Origin: Bacteroidales bacterium
GTDB taxonomy: Bacteria > Bacteroidota > Bacteroidia > Bacteroidales > F082
Assembly (NCBI GenBank): GCA_017508895.1
Contig: JAFWRA010000158.1
Coordinates: forward strand, 1-60,449
Reading direction: 5' to 3'
DNA length: 60,449 nt
This document shows, one piece after another, positions 25,334-33,589 of the stretch. The notes beneath the pieces were generated by a model that saw only the letters and a list, made by a program, of their open reading frames with translations, was not told where the DNA came from and made no database searches. A program made the position numbers and the translations under genes. Within the stretch, counting starts at the first letter, position 1; each line of letters begins with the position of its first letter.

Positions 25334-26122
25334 TTATTCAATTTTTATGAGTCGCCCATCACCTTCGCATTGTTGTACGATCCATGGGTTGCCCTTATAG
25401 TACACGTTTCCAATGCTATAAAGCCAAACACGAAGTCCTGTTTTAGCCCAAACGTAGGCATCGTTGGTGGAATGTGACTGTACTCTGACGAAGTTGGATT
25501 CCATAGCCTCGGCATGCACTACCCCATAACTCCGCATGATGATTTCGGTATAGCCTGAAATACCCCTCATGGTGACTTTGGACGTGCCGTTGTTGAACTG
25601 GTTTTTGACCACATCGCATTTGAAAGTCAGGTCGATGTCGCCGCTGCCCTCGTTGATGTTGAGATAGAAGCTTCGATTCCAAAGGGTATCGATGTCGAAT
25701 TCCATTGAGTCGACGACCAACTCTCCCATGCCTCTGATGGAGTCCGTGCAAATCAAATCGCCCACCGAGGCGAAGTTGATCTGACGCAGACTATCGTAAT
25801 ACACCGTCAAGTCGATACTATAGTCATAGCTGCGCAGCCAGTTGTATTCGTTTTCGTTTTTGATGATGAGCGTATCGCCATCAAATTCGGTAGTCACTTT
25901 CCCGATAAGGTTCTTGGGGCAAGTCAGTTCCAGACGGGGTTGGTTGTCGTGCACCAATCTGACATTCACGTTGTTATACATGGAAATCGCGCTGAATCTT
26001 TGGCCAATATTGCGGCATTCGGTGACCGGCTCCCCATTGTTGAAGAGTTGGTCCATCTTGCTGCATGACACGGTCAATAGGCTAACGAGGAAAAACAGGA
26101 CTGCGATGTGTTTTCTTTTCAT
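25334..26122 (-). CDS. Lipoprotein with head GIN (DUF2807-like) domain
   Basis: A 262-residue lipoprotein: signal sequence with LLTVSC (Cys20). The rest is repetitive beta-structure of the head-GIN/DUF2807 type (FSAISMYNNVNVRLVHDNQPRLEL..., then short strands such as GDTLIIKNENE). GIN proteins are cell-surface or periplasmic in Bacteroidetes and have no assigned function. Its 5' end overlaps the 3' end of the PagL-like gene by 41 nt, so it depends on that transcript. Confidence 0.72.
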   Translation of the reverse strand: MKRKHIAVLFFLVSLLTVSCSKMDQLFNNGEPVTECRNIGQRFSAISMYNNVNVRLVHDNQPRLELTCPKNLIGKVTTEFDGDTLIIKNENEYNWLRSYDYSIDLTVYYDSLRQINFASVGDLICTDSIRGMGELVVDSMEFDIDTLWNRSFYLNINEGSGDIDLTFKCDVVKNQFNNGTSKVTMRGISGYTEIIMRSYGVVHAEAMESNFVRVQSHSTNDAYVWAKTGLRVWLYSIGNVYYKGNPWIVQQCEGDGRLIKIE

Positions 26123-27281
26123 GGGTTGGCAGGTAGTATTTGTGCTGGATATGGTATCCTATGCCGAAACTGATGAAGTCGGCCTTGATGTCGTAGGTGG
26201 TGAAAGCGAGTGTGGCAAACAGATTGTCGTTGAAGTAGTAGCGTGCGGCCACTTTCTGGTAAAACAGCATCCCGAAAGTCGGCGAGTTGAGCGGAACATT
26301 GTTGCGCAAGCCGACATTAAACATGAAGCTGACGCGGTCGAGCAGCATCTCGTAAGCGAACAAGAATCCTGGTTTCAGGTAGATGTCCCAGTCGGGCTTG
26401 GTGATTTTGTCGGAGTTGTCGTAGACTAGTTCGACACCTAATCCCAAACGGTCTCGCTCGGAGATTTGGAACATGAAGTTGGCAGCCAAATCGTGCACGA
26501 AAAAGTACTCGTGGGTTCCGTATTGCTGACTCAAGTCTTTGAAACCAATGGTGTATTGATAATCGGTGACGAAATGCCGTTTGCCGTCAAACTCGAAGAG
26601 ATAGTTTTTGGGTCGCAGCCGCTTATCGATGTGGGTCTTGGGTGGTGCCAAGTACCATGATAACCCCGTGGCAACGCTGAAGATATTGATGCCCATGTTG
26701 GGAGCTCGTGTGGCGCCGTTCGAGAAATGGGTAAGGCCAGCCGAAGTCACCCAATGCAGACGGTCGACGATGCGCTGACGGTATTCAAACGACAGGTTGA
26801 CCGCTGCATTGACATGCGAGCCGATGGCATAGTTGTGGTAGTTCTCTTTCGGGTCGAACTTGTTGGTGAGGTAGCCCACACCCACGCCTAATTTGAAGGT
26901 CAGCCTGCTGTGTGCGCCCGGTGTGATGGGGAAGTTGATGAAAGGGTAGAGGGCAAACACCTTGCCTAACTCGGCTGAGATGCTGTCGTTGCCGAAGCCC
27001 GAATAATAGAAAGTGAAACCGATGGAAGGGTAGTTGTGCAGCACCTCCCAACGGTGCTCACCGTAGGTGTTGCGGTGCAGCGAAAACTCATAGCTGGGTG
27101 TATGACGGCTGTAGCGACCTAAGGCAGAGTGGTATTCGTCGTTTTGGAAATACATGTAGCCATAATGCACCCGTGCCTCAATCTCATAGTTCCGATTACT
27201 GAGTTGGGCATTCGCCGTTTTCCCTATTAATAATAAGGTGAACAGCACAATGAGAATGATATGGCGTTTTTGTCGTTCCAT
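26082..27281 (-). CDS. Outer-membrane acyloxyacyl hydrolase / lipid A deacylase (PagL-like)
   Basis: A 399-residue outer-membrane protein with a signal peptide (after MERQKRHIILIV...). Its central segment THFSNGATRAPNMGIN carries the His-x-Ser-Asn arrangement of PagL-type lipid A 3-O-deacylases. Alternating beta strands with aromatic girdles (YHIQHKYYLP at the end) fit a barrel. The length exceeds classical PagL (about 170 residues) but matches the Bacteroidetes acyloxyacyl-hydrolase family. The start at 27281 lies 9 nt after the promoter. If active it would trim lipid A acyl chains; activity is inferred. Confidence 0.72.
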   Translation of the reverse strand: MERQKRHIILIVLFTLLLIGKTANAQLSNRNYEIEARVHYGYMYFQNDEYHSALGRYSRHTPSYEFSLHRNTYGEHRWEVLHNYPSIGFTFYYSGFGNDSISAELGKVFALYPFINFPITPGAHSRLTFKLGVGVGYLTNKFDPKENYHNYAIGSHVNAAVNLSFEYRQRIVDRLHWVTSAGLTHFSNGATRAPNMGINIFSVATGLSWYLAPPKTHIDKRLRPKNYLFEFDGKRHFVTDYQYTIGFKDLSQQYGTHEYFFVHDLAANFMFQISERDRLGLGVELVYDNSDKITKPDWDIYLKPGFLFAYEMLLDRVSFMFNVGLRNNVPLNSPTFGMLFYQKVAARYYFNDNLFATLAFTTYDIKADFISFGIGYHIQHKYYLPTHEKKTHRSPVFPR

Positions 27282-27290
27282 TTGAGCTTG

Positions 27291-27298
27291 CAAAGGTA
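27291..27298 (-). promoter_or_regulatory. -7 element for the PagL-like gene
   Basis: On the minus strand TACCTTTG followed by CA, 9 nt upstream of the ATG at 27281, implying a very short leader. Confidence 0.6.
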
Positions 27299-27318
27299 CA
27301 AAAAACAATGATAATGGA

Positions 27319-27450
27319 GAGATTCCCTTTGGGAATGGAGTGCCACTATTATTTAACCGCGGCGGCTTCGAGCGTTTACGATTCGTCAGCTTTGCATACC
27401 GCCGCTTTCTACATCAGACACCAACTCCATTCCCGCGCAGCGGGAATCTC
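27319..27450. repeat. MITE-like inverted pair of palindromic repeats
   Basis: The unit GAGATTCCC-n-GGGAATGGAGT is found at 27319-27341 (n = TTT) and again inverted at 27424-27450 (n = 7 nt). Each unit is itself a hairpin. Between them GCGGCGG (27359-27365) and CCGCCGC (27399-27405) add an inner inverted repeat, so the 132 bp can fold into one cruciform. It sits between divergent promoters (PagL-like gene and mazG). The GATTCCC...GGGAATG core recurs in aroA. Confidence 0.7.
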
Positions 27451-27469
27451 AACATTCAACAATATTCCC

Positions 27470-27477
27470 TATCTTTG
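27470..27477 (+). promoter_or_regulatory. -7 element for mazG
   Basis: TATCTTTG followed by CACC, 21 nt before the mazG ATG. It sets the start at 27499. Confidence 0.65.
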
Positions 27478-27498
27478 CACCTTCAAAATAATGTTATC

Positions 27499-28269
27499 AT
27501 GGACGAAAGACTATCCGCCTTCAAACGCCTTTTAGATATCATGGATGCCGTGCGAGCGGGCTGCCCGTGGGACAGCACCCAGACCATCCACAGCCTGCGT
27601 CACCTCACCATTGAGGAGACCTACGAACTTAGCCAAGCCATCCTCAATGACGACCTCAACGAGGTGAAAAAGGAACTCGGCGACCTTATGCTCCATCTCG
27701 TCTTCTATGCCAAGATAGGGCAGGAGCAAGGTGCTTTCGACATCGCCGATGTGCTCAATGGTATCTGTGAGAAGATGATTGTGCGTCATCCGCATATCTT
27801 TGGCAATGAGCATGTTGAGAATGCAGAACAGGTGGAGCAAAATTGGGAGAAAATCAAGCTGGAGCGCGAGCACAACCGCAGCGTGTTGGGTGGTGTGCCC
27901 GAGGGACTTCCTTCCTTGTTGAAGGCCTACCGCATGGCACAGAAGACCGCAGGTGTGGGCTTCCGTTGGCCCGAGGCCGAGCAGGCCTGGCAGAAAGTGG
28001 AGGAAGAGAAGGATGAACTCATCGAGGCATTGCAAAATCCTGACGACACTGCACATATTGAAGAGGAATACGGCGACCTGCTCTTCGCTTTGGCCGCTTA
28101 TGGCAACTACATCGGCGTGAACCCGGATGATGCCTTGGAGAAAACCAACAAGAAGTTTCGGGAGCGTTTTGCCTACATTGAGCAGAAAGCCCGCGAGCAA
28201 GGCAAAGGCGTTCAACACCTCACTTTAAATGAAATGATAAACTACTGGAAGGAATCCAAGGCATTATAG
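27499..28269 (+). CDS. mazG: Nucleoside triphosphate pyrophosphohydrolase
   Basis: MazG hydrolyses (d)NTPs to monophosphates and pyrophosphate. The 256-residue product shows two MazG domains: the first with CPWDSTQTIHSLRHLTIEETYEL and an EVKKELGDLMLHLVF metal-binding helix, the second with EEKDELIEAL and EEEYGDLLFALAAY. The ATG at 27499 is preferred since the -7 promoter element lies upstream; the longer frame would extend into the MITE-like repeat. No neighbour suggests a special role. Confidence 0.93.
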   Translation: MDERLSAFKRLLDIMDAVRAGCPWDSTQTIHSLRHLTIEETYELSQAILNDDLNEVKKELGDLMLHLVFYAKIGQEQGAFDIADVLNGICEKMIVRHPHIFGNEHVENAEQVEQNWEKIKLEREHNRSVLGGVPEGLPSLLKAYRMAQKTAGVGFRWPEAEQAWQKVEEEKDELIEALQNPDDTAHIEEEYGDLLFALAAYGNYIGVNPDDALEKTNKKFRERFAYIEQKAREQGKGVQHLTLNEMINYWKESKAL

Positions 28270-28410
28270 TGAAATAAATCTTCCGCAAATCTCATTCAGC
28301 ATTCCCAACTGCCCCTCTCTCAACTCTCAATTATCAACTCTCAACTACTCTCAACTCTCAACTCTTCACCAAAAAAATCCTCAATCTCCTTGCAAAAAAC
28401 AAAAAATGGT
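28270..28410. repeat. Gene-free gap with dispersed simple-word repeats
   Basis: No gene is seen. CTCATTCAGCATTCC at 28291-28305 matches the repeat inside tilS. From 28319 to 28366 the sequence is built from TCAACTC words with short ATTATC or TAC breaks, similar in style to the leader repeat at 4719-4749. Confidence 0.6.
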
Positions 28411-28418
28411 TATATTTG
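28411..28418 (+). promoter_or_regulatory. -7 element for the T9SS-secreted protein
   Basis: TATATTTG followed by CAG, with a TTG 18 nt upstream (28390-28392) as a possible -33 element. It leaves a 65-nt leader before the ATG at 28484. Confidence 0.65.
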
Positions 28419-28483
28419 CAGCGCGTTTCGCGTAGCTTTTTTGAATGAACAATCCACTTAATACTAACTAAAATTTCAAAAAA

Positions 28484-30970
28484 ATGAAAAAAGTATCTTT
28501 ACTCATTGCGATGATGGTGTTTTCATGTTTGAACACCTTCGCACAGTTCAGCTTCGACTTTACAGGCTGCCCTGAGGGCGCCAAAGTCGCGCAAACCTTG
28601 GGTATGCCATGGTCGACATGGAGCGAAAACCCAGGTAGTTCAGAAGATGGCGTTTTCGGTGCTGTTGACGGTGATATGGCCGCTTACTTCACCTATGGCG
28701 TCGACCAAATTCTTGCCTTTGGCGACAAGACTACCGGCGTTTACGACATCGAATTCGATATTTATATCGAAGAAAACTACCTCGGTTACTTTAACATCTG
28801 TCACCATTTCCCGAATCCTGCTAGCTCACAAGCTATTCAGGTTTACCTTCAGTGCACCAATGATGGCTCAAGTGGTAGCACTACGATGAGCAATGGACAT
28901 GGTACGGTTCATGCTGGTTCCAACAGCTCTTTTGACCTGCCTTGCCGCTGGAACGACTGGATGCATTTCAGAATTCATGTCGATCTTGATATGGATGTGG
29001 CTGAGTTCTATTTTGACGATGAATTCATGTACACATGGCAATGGAGCCTCAACAGCTTCGGTGAAGAAGGCTACAGCGACAGAACCCTCGGTGGTGTCGA
29101 TTTCTTCCCTCCAAACAATGCCAACGATTCCAGATTCTATGTTGACAATGTAGTTTTCACTCCTCAGGGTGGCGAGCAGGAACTCATTGGTGATTCTTTC
29201 GAGGAATACACTGTAGGCAACAAGATTGCTGCTGAAGCTGTTGCCGCAGGTCACGACTGGTGGACTACTTGGAGCAACAACCCAGGTGGTGCCAACGATG
29301 GCACAGTTTCTAACGACTATGCTTCCGAAGGCAACAATTCTGGTTATTTCACCAATGCTTCTGACCAAGTGCTTTTGCTTGGCGACTATGAAACTGGTGT
29401 GTATGACCTGAGTTTTGATGTTTACACACCTGCTGGTAAGGATGGCTACTTTAACATCCTCCATGCTTTCCCTGCATCCGGCAATGGCGACTGGGCAATG
29501 CAAGCTTATTTCAACGCTGAGTCTGACGAAACCAATAACGAAATGTGGCATAGCGCTGGTCATGGATCGGTTCATGCTGGTGGTGCCTTGGTGGCCGACC
29601 TGCCTTGCGTTGAAGATCAATGGATGAATGTTCGCGTTCACATTGACTGCGACAGCGACCAAGCTACTCTGTTCTTCAACGATGAAGAAATTTACACGTG
29701 GCAATGGAGCCTTGGAAGCTTCGGCGACCCTAGCACGAGAGTCCTTGCTGGTGCTAACTTTTACGGTCCTTTGGCTACTTCCCAATTCTATGTTGACAAT
29801 GTCCACTTCAATAAGATTGGCGGAGAATCCGCTCCTCATTTTGTCTTCGATACTGAAGAAATCAATATCGAACTCATGGAAGACGACATGACCACTGAGG
29901 AAATTGTTATCGAAAACCAAGGCAACTCCATCGGCGATTGGATGGGTTGGCTCGACTTCGGTCAAGGTCAAGGTGGTTCATCCACTCAAGACCTCTATTA
30001 TGACAATGAACCTGATATGAACACTGGAGCAAATGTTGGCTTGGTTGGCTTGAATGTTGAAGAACCGACTGCCATTGAAGTAGGTGCTAGATTCCCTGGT
30101 TCATCCTATGCTGGTGCTGCTATGGGTACCAAAGTTATTGGTGCAAAATATACTTTCTTTGAAGGTCAGGATAGCGGCACAGGCCTTGAACCTAACACCG
30201 ATGTTATTTTCCGTATTTATGGACAGGGTGTTAACGGACAACCTGGTGAAGTGTTGGCTGAAAAAATACTTCCTTATAATCAAGTTATTCCCAATGATTG
30301 GAACACGGTTACCTTTGATACTCCTGTAGACATTACAGGTTTTGATGTTTGGGTTACTTGCGAGTTTACACAGGCTGTTGGCGGTTATCCGTTTAATTTT
30401 GATGAAGGTTCTGCCAGCGGTGAAGGTGATTATTATCGTGCTGGTAATGGTGCTTTCCGTAAATGCCATGAAGTGTTCTCATCGGATTATGGCAATTTCC
30501 ATATTCGTATGACTTGCCAAGGTGAGCCTATCATGGCAACATGGGCTATACTTGATAAAAATTACGGTACAATTATGGGAGGCAATAGCGAGACCATCAC
30601 CCTTACGCTGAACTCGATCGGCCTCGATTTGGACTCGTCCCACACGGCGACCCTCGTCATCAACACCAACGATGCCAATGTTCCCCATGTTGAGATTCCC
30701 GTTAACCTCTTCGTTTGGGACAACGTCGAAGAGAGCATCAACCAACTGGCAAGCATCTATCCCAACCCCGCCGCTTCGCAGGTCACCCTCGAAGGCGAGA
30801 ACCTGAACAGCGTGGCCATCTACAATGTGGCTGGTCAGCTCGTCCGCGTGGTGAAGCTCGACAACATGGTCAACAACATCAACATGGATGTTGAGGCTGG
30901 TGTCTACTTCTTCAGCATCTACGACAACAATGGCAACAACAGCGTCCAACGCGTTGTCATCACCAAGTAA
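28484..30970 (+). CDS. T9SS-secreted protein with two tandem beta-sandwich-like modules
   Basis: An 828-residue exported protein. A signal peptide ends near FAQ (residue 21). Two homologous modules follow at about 22-225 and 240-445. They share ordered landmarks: STWSENPG / TTWSNNPG, TTGVYDIEFDIY / ETGVYDLSFDVY, GHGTVHAG / GHGSVHAG, YTWQWSLNSFG / YTWQWSLGSFG and FYVDNV. They resemble jelly-roll sugar-binding or concanavalin-like domains, but I cannot name the family. Residues 450-740 are further beta-rich surface domains. The last 75 residues (SIYPNPAAS...VYFFSIYDNNG...VVITK) are a type A T9SS sorting domain, so the protein is probably anchored at the surface or released. Composition shifts along the gene. 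Confidence 0.82.
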   Translation: MKKVSLLIAMMVFSCLNTFAQFSFDFTGCPEGAKVAQTLGMPWSTWSENPGSSEDGVFGAVDGDMAAYFTYGVDQILAFGDKTTGVYDIEFDIYIEENYLGYFNICHHFPNPASSQAIQVYLQCTNDGSSGSTTMSNGHGTVHAGSNSSFDLPCRWNDWMHFRIHVDLDMDVAEFYFDDEFMYTWQWSLNSFGEEGYSDRTLGGVDFFPPNNANDSRFYVDNVVFTPQGGEQELIGDSFEEYTVGNKIAAEAVAAGHDWWTTWSNNPGGANDGTVSNDYASEGNNSGYFTNASDQVLLLGDYETGVYDLSFDVYTPAGKDGYFNILHAFPASGNGDWAMQAYFNAESDETNNEMWHSAGHGSVHAGGALVADLPCVEDQWMNVRVHIDCDSDQATLFFNDEEIYTWQWSLGSFGDPSTRVLAGANFYGPLATSQFYVDNVHFNKIGGESAPHFVFDTEEINIELMEDDMTTEEIVIENQGNSIGDWMGWLDFGQGQGGSSTQDLYYDNEPDMNTGANVGLVGLNVEEPTAIEVGARFPGSSYAGAAMGTKVIGAKYTFFEGQDSGTGLEPNTDVIFRIYGQGVNGQPGEVLAEKILPYNQVIPNDWNTVTFDTPVDITGFDVWVTCEFTQAVGGYPFNFDEGSASGEGDYYRAGNGAFRKCHEVFSSDYGNFHIRMTCQGEPIMATWAILDKNYGTIMGGNSETITLTLNSIGLDLDSSHTATLVINTNDANVPHVEIPVNLFVWDNVEESINQLASIYPNPAASQVTLEGENLNSVAIYNVAGQLVRVVKLDNMVNNINMDVEAGVYFFSIYDNNGNNSVQRVVITK

Positions 30971-30990
30971 TCAATCTTACGGTTGAATGA

Positions 30991-31020
30991 AAAAACCGCT
31001 CCTTTTGGGGCGGTTTTTTT
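30991..31020 (+). terminator. Intrinsic terminator after the T9SS-protein gene
   Basis: AAAAACCGC (30991-30999) pairs with GCGGTTTTT (31010-31018), followed by more T. It lies before the aroB promoter. Confidence 0.9.
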
Positions 31021-31041
31021 TGTTGTTATGTCTGAAATCCT

Positions 31042-31049
31042 TACTTTTG
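31042..31049 (+). promoter_or_regulatory. -7 element for aroBA
   Basis: TACTTTTG followed by CAA, 18 nt before the aroB ATG at 31068. It rules out the upstream in-frame ATG at 30987, which lies before the terminator. Confidence 0.65.
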
Positions 31050-31067
31050 CAATCCAAACCCAACGAA

Positions 31068-32075
31068 ATGACCCTCGAAGAACTGAAGAAAACGCTTTCC
31101 CAAGCCTCGCAGGTCTTCATCCTTACGGATGAGAACGTCGCCATGTTTTGGCTTCCCGAAACAAAGCATTGGCTCGGCTGCAATCATGCCGTGGAGATCG
31201 TGTTGAAGCCGGGCGAGAAGTACAAGACCCTGCCAACCGCACAAAGGATTTGGAAAACCTTGATGAAACACCGTGCCGACCGCCAGGCCGTTATGGTCAA
31301 TTTGGGCGGTGGCGTCATCACCGATTTGGGCGGCTTTGTGGCTTCGTGTTACCATCGGGGCATCCGTTTCCTTAACATCCCGACTACCTTGCTTGCCATG
31401 GTCGATGCGGCGATAGGAGGGAAGACTGGGGTCGATTTCGGCGGATGCAAGAACCAGATAGGGACTTTCGCGGAACCTTTGGAGGTTTGGATTTCGCCCA
31501 TCTATCTCAGCACCTTGCCGCATCGGGAGATACTTTCGGGCGTGGCCGAAATGATGAAATATGGCTTCATCGCCCATCCACCCATGCTGAAGGTCAACCC
31601 CGACAATTATCAGGAGTATCTTTTGGCTGCAGGCAAGATCAAACGCGAAATCGTGGCGAAGGATTATAATGAGCAAGGATTTCGCAAAGTGCTCAACTTT
31701 GGACACACTTTGGGTCATGCCATCGAAAGCCATAGTTTTACCAAAGACAACCCTCTGCTTCATGGCGAAGCGGTGGCGTTGGGCATGGGTGCGGCTTTGT
31801 GGCTCTCGGTGCAGCTTTGTCATCTCGATGAGAAGGTGCTACGCGACTTTGAACGACAGTTACCCATCTTGCTTTCGGAAGCGGAAACGAAATTGGACGT
31901 CGTTGATATTGAGCCCGTGATGCGCTATTTGGTGCACGATAAGAAAAACAAGGACGGAAAAGAACAATTCGTGTTGATAGAAGCCCCTGGACGACCAGTG
32001 CTTGACGTGGAAGTGGGTTCGGAAAAGGTTAGAGAGGCTTTGGCTTACATTATAAATAAGGTATATAGCTTATGA
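31068..32075 (+). CDS. aroB: 3-dehydroquinate synthase
   Basis: AroB cyclises DAHP to 3-dehydroquinate in the shikimate pathway. The 335-residue product has the GGGVITDLGGF NAD-binding loop, the NIPTTLLAMVDAAIGGKTGVD segment and the metal-ligand stretch NFGHTLGHAIES. The ATG at 31068 (MTLEELKKTL) follows the promoter. Its stop overlaps the start of aroA by 4 nt. Confidence 0.94.
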   Translation: MTLEELKKTLSQASQVFILTDENVAMFWLPETKHWLGCNHAVEIVLKPGEKYKTLPTAQRIWKTLMKHRADRQAVMVNLGGGVITDLGGFVASCYHRGIRFLNIPTTLLAMVDAAIGGKTGVDFGGCKNQIGTFAEPLEVWISPIYLSTLPHREILSGVAEMMKYGFIAHPPMLKVNPDNYQEYLLAAGKIKREIVAKDYNEQGFRKVLNFGHTLGHAIESHSFTKDNPLLHGEAVALGMGAALWLSVQLCHLDEKVLRDFERQLPILLSEAETKLDVVDIEPVMRYLVHDKKNKDGKEQFVLIEAPGRPVLDVEVGSEKVREALAYIINKVYSL

Positions 32076-33505
32076 AACTACAATGTACTATTCAGTTGCC
32101 GGCCAGCAAGAGCGAAAGCAACCGCGCTTTGATGATTGCTGCCTACGGCGGTTTTGCCCCTGATTTTCAGAATCTTTCGGATTCGAAAGACACAATGGTT
32201 TTGAAGGAAGCACTGCGAGGATTATCTCCTATAGATTCCCTCTCTCCCACATGCCAAGGCGGGAATGACATAGGAGCTAATCCTCAAATAGACAATATCT
32301 CCGATACCATCGTTTTAAAGGAAGCACTGCGAGGATTATCTCCTATAGATTCCCTCTCTCCCACATGCCAAGGCGGGAAATGCTCAGCATTCGACGTAGT
32401 CAATGACATAGGAGCTAATCCACGAATAATCGATATCTCCGATTGCGGCACCGCGGCGCGTTTCATGACAACCTATCTGGCTACTCATGAAGGGAATTGG
32501 CTCTTGACGGGTTCGCAGCGGATGCGGCAACGTCCCATGGCACCGCTTGTAGAGACTTTGTCGTCGCTTGGTGCAGAAATACAATATGCTGAAAAACGAG
32601 GTTTTCTTCCTCTTCAAATCCGAGGTAAGTCGATTTTGGGCGGAAAAGTGACAATGGTCATGTCGCAAAGCAGTCAGTTTGCTTCCTCTTTGCTCATGGC
32701 CGCCCCGATGTGGCCTCAAGGCCTTGAAATGGAACTGCTTGGCGACCTCAATTCCTTCCCTTATCTCGACATGACCTTGGCCATGATGCGGCATTTCGGG
32801 GCAGAGGTTGAACTGAAGGACAGGACAATCACCGTCAGGCCTAAGCCTTATCAAACCAATGGTTTTATGGTTTCATCCGACTGGAGTGCGGCTTCCTATT
32901 GGTATGAAATGGCCGCTTTCAGTGAAGATTGTGAAATACGTTTACCCTCGCTGAGTATGCGGTCGTTGAGCATAGTCGAATCGGCGAAGGACCGCAGTAG
33001 TGTCCAAGGCGACTCCATCATAGCCGAATGGATGAATCCTTTTGGGGTGATGAGCGTTGAGGAGAATGATTCCATCGTTTTGTGCAAGAAAGCCATTGAT
33101 AAACAGGATTATGCTTTCGATTTTTCATATAATCCCGACTTGTTCCCGACGATGGCTGCCACCTGTGCCGGATTGCAACTTGAGGCAAGGTTTACGGGTA
33201 TTGCCACCCTTGAAAATAAGGAATCGGACAGGATTTTGGCGATGAAAATGGAACTGGCCAAGATCGGTACCTTATTGGAACGTGTTTCTGATAATGAACT
33301 TGTTTTGAAACCCTCATCAAGCTTGCCATTCTTTGGACCTTCGGCTCCGTTGCAGTTCAATGCATACGGAGATCATCGCATCGTCATGGCCTTGGCACCG
33401 CTTTCCATGAAGGTCGGGACGATCACTTTCGACCATCCGGAGGTGGTTGCAAAATCGTATCCGAACTACTGGAAGGAATGCCCTTTTATTAGGGTTTTGT
33501 TGTGA
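32072..33505 (+). CDS. aroA: 5-enolpyruvylshikimate-3-phosphate synthase with in-frame repeat insertions
   Basis: EPSP synthase joins shikimate-3-phosphate and PEP. Family landmarks are KSESNRALM near residue 11-19, CGTAARFMTTYLA, SQSSQFASSLLMAAP and DHRIVMALAPL near the C-terminus. At 477 residues it is about 50 longer than usual. The excess sits between the first helix (VLKEALR) and the DCGTAARF segment: a 62-bp sequence is present twice, exactly 114 bp apart, adding two copies of LKEALRGLSPIDSLSPTCQG. The reading frame is kept, so the gene is probably functional. It is translationally coupled to aroB. Confidence 0.92.
   Translation: MKLQCTIQLPASKSESNRALMIAAYGGFAPDFQNLSDSKDTMVLKEALRGLSPIDSLSPTCQGGNDIGANPQIDNISDTIVLKEALRGLSPIDSLSPTCQGGKCSAFDVVNDIGANPRIIDISDCGTAARFMTTYLATHEGNWLLTGSQRMRQRPMAPLVETLSSLGAEIQYAEKRGFLPLQIRGKSILGGKVTMVMSQSSQFASSLLMAAPMWPQGLEMELLGDLNSFPYLDMTLAMMRHFGAEVELKDRTITVRPKPYQTNGFMVSSDWSAASYWYEMAAFSEDCEIRLPSLSMRSLSIVESAKDRSSVQGDSIIAEWMNPFGVMSVEENDSIVLCKKAIDKQDYAFDFSYNPDLFPTMAATCAGLQLEARFTGIATLENKESDRILAMKMELAKIGTLLERVSDNELVLKPSSSLPFFGPSAPLQFNAYGDHRIVMALAPLSMKVGTITFDHPEVVAKSYPNYWKECPFIRVLL
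32204..32423. repeat. Two palindromic elements inserted in frame in aroA
   Basis: A 62-bp sequence at 32204-32265 recurs exactly at 32318-32379. Each copy belongs to a long imperfect hairpin: in copy 1 the left arm at 32217-32240 (starts GAGGATTATCTCC, ends GATTCCC) pairs with the right arm at 32261-32285 (starts GGGAATGA, ends GCTAATCCTC). Copy 2 has the same left arm, and its right arm is split by an extra 24 nt (32380-32403). All added lengths are multiples of three. The core GATTCCC...GGGAATG also occurs at 27319-27450. Confidence 0.8.
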
Positions 33506-33553
33506 AAAACCCACTTTTTGAAAATAAATTGCAGTCAGATGGAAGAAAATCCG

Positions 33554-33561
33554 TAATTTTG
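33554..33561 (+). promoter_or_regulatory. -7 element for the Fe-S protein gene
   Basis: TAATTTTG followed by CACG, with a TTG at 33529-33531 (22 nt upstream). It sits 28 nt before the ATG at 33590. Confidence 0.6.
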
Positions 33562-33589
33562 CACGATTTTTTTGCAAAAAAAGAAGAAA

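Noticed and set aside
28868..29971. 367-codon reverse-strand frame within the T9SS-protein gene
   Set aside because: It is antisense to a clear two-module secreted protein and shows no domain.
32072..33505. aroA as a pseudogene
   Set aside because: The extra segments keep frame, there is no internal stop, and all active-site regions are present.
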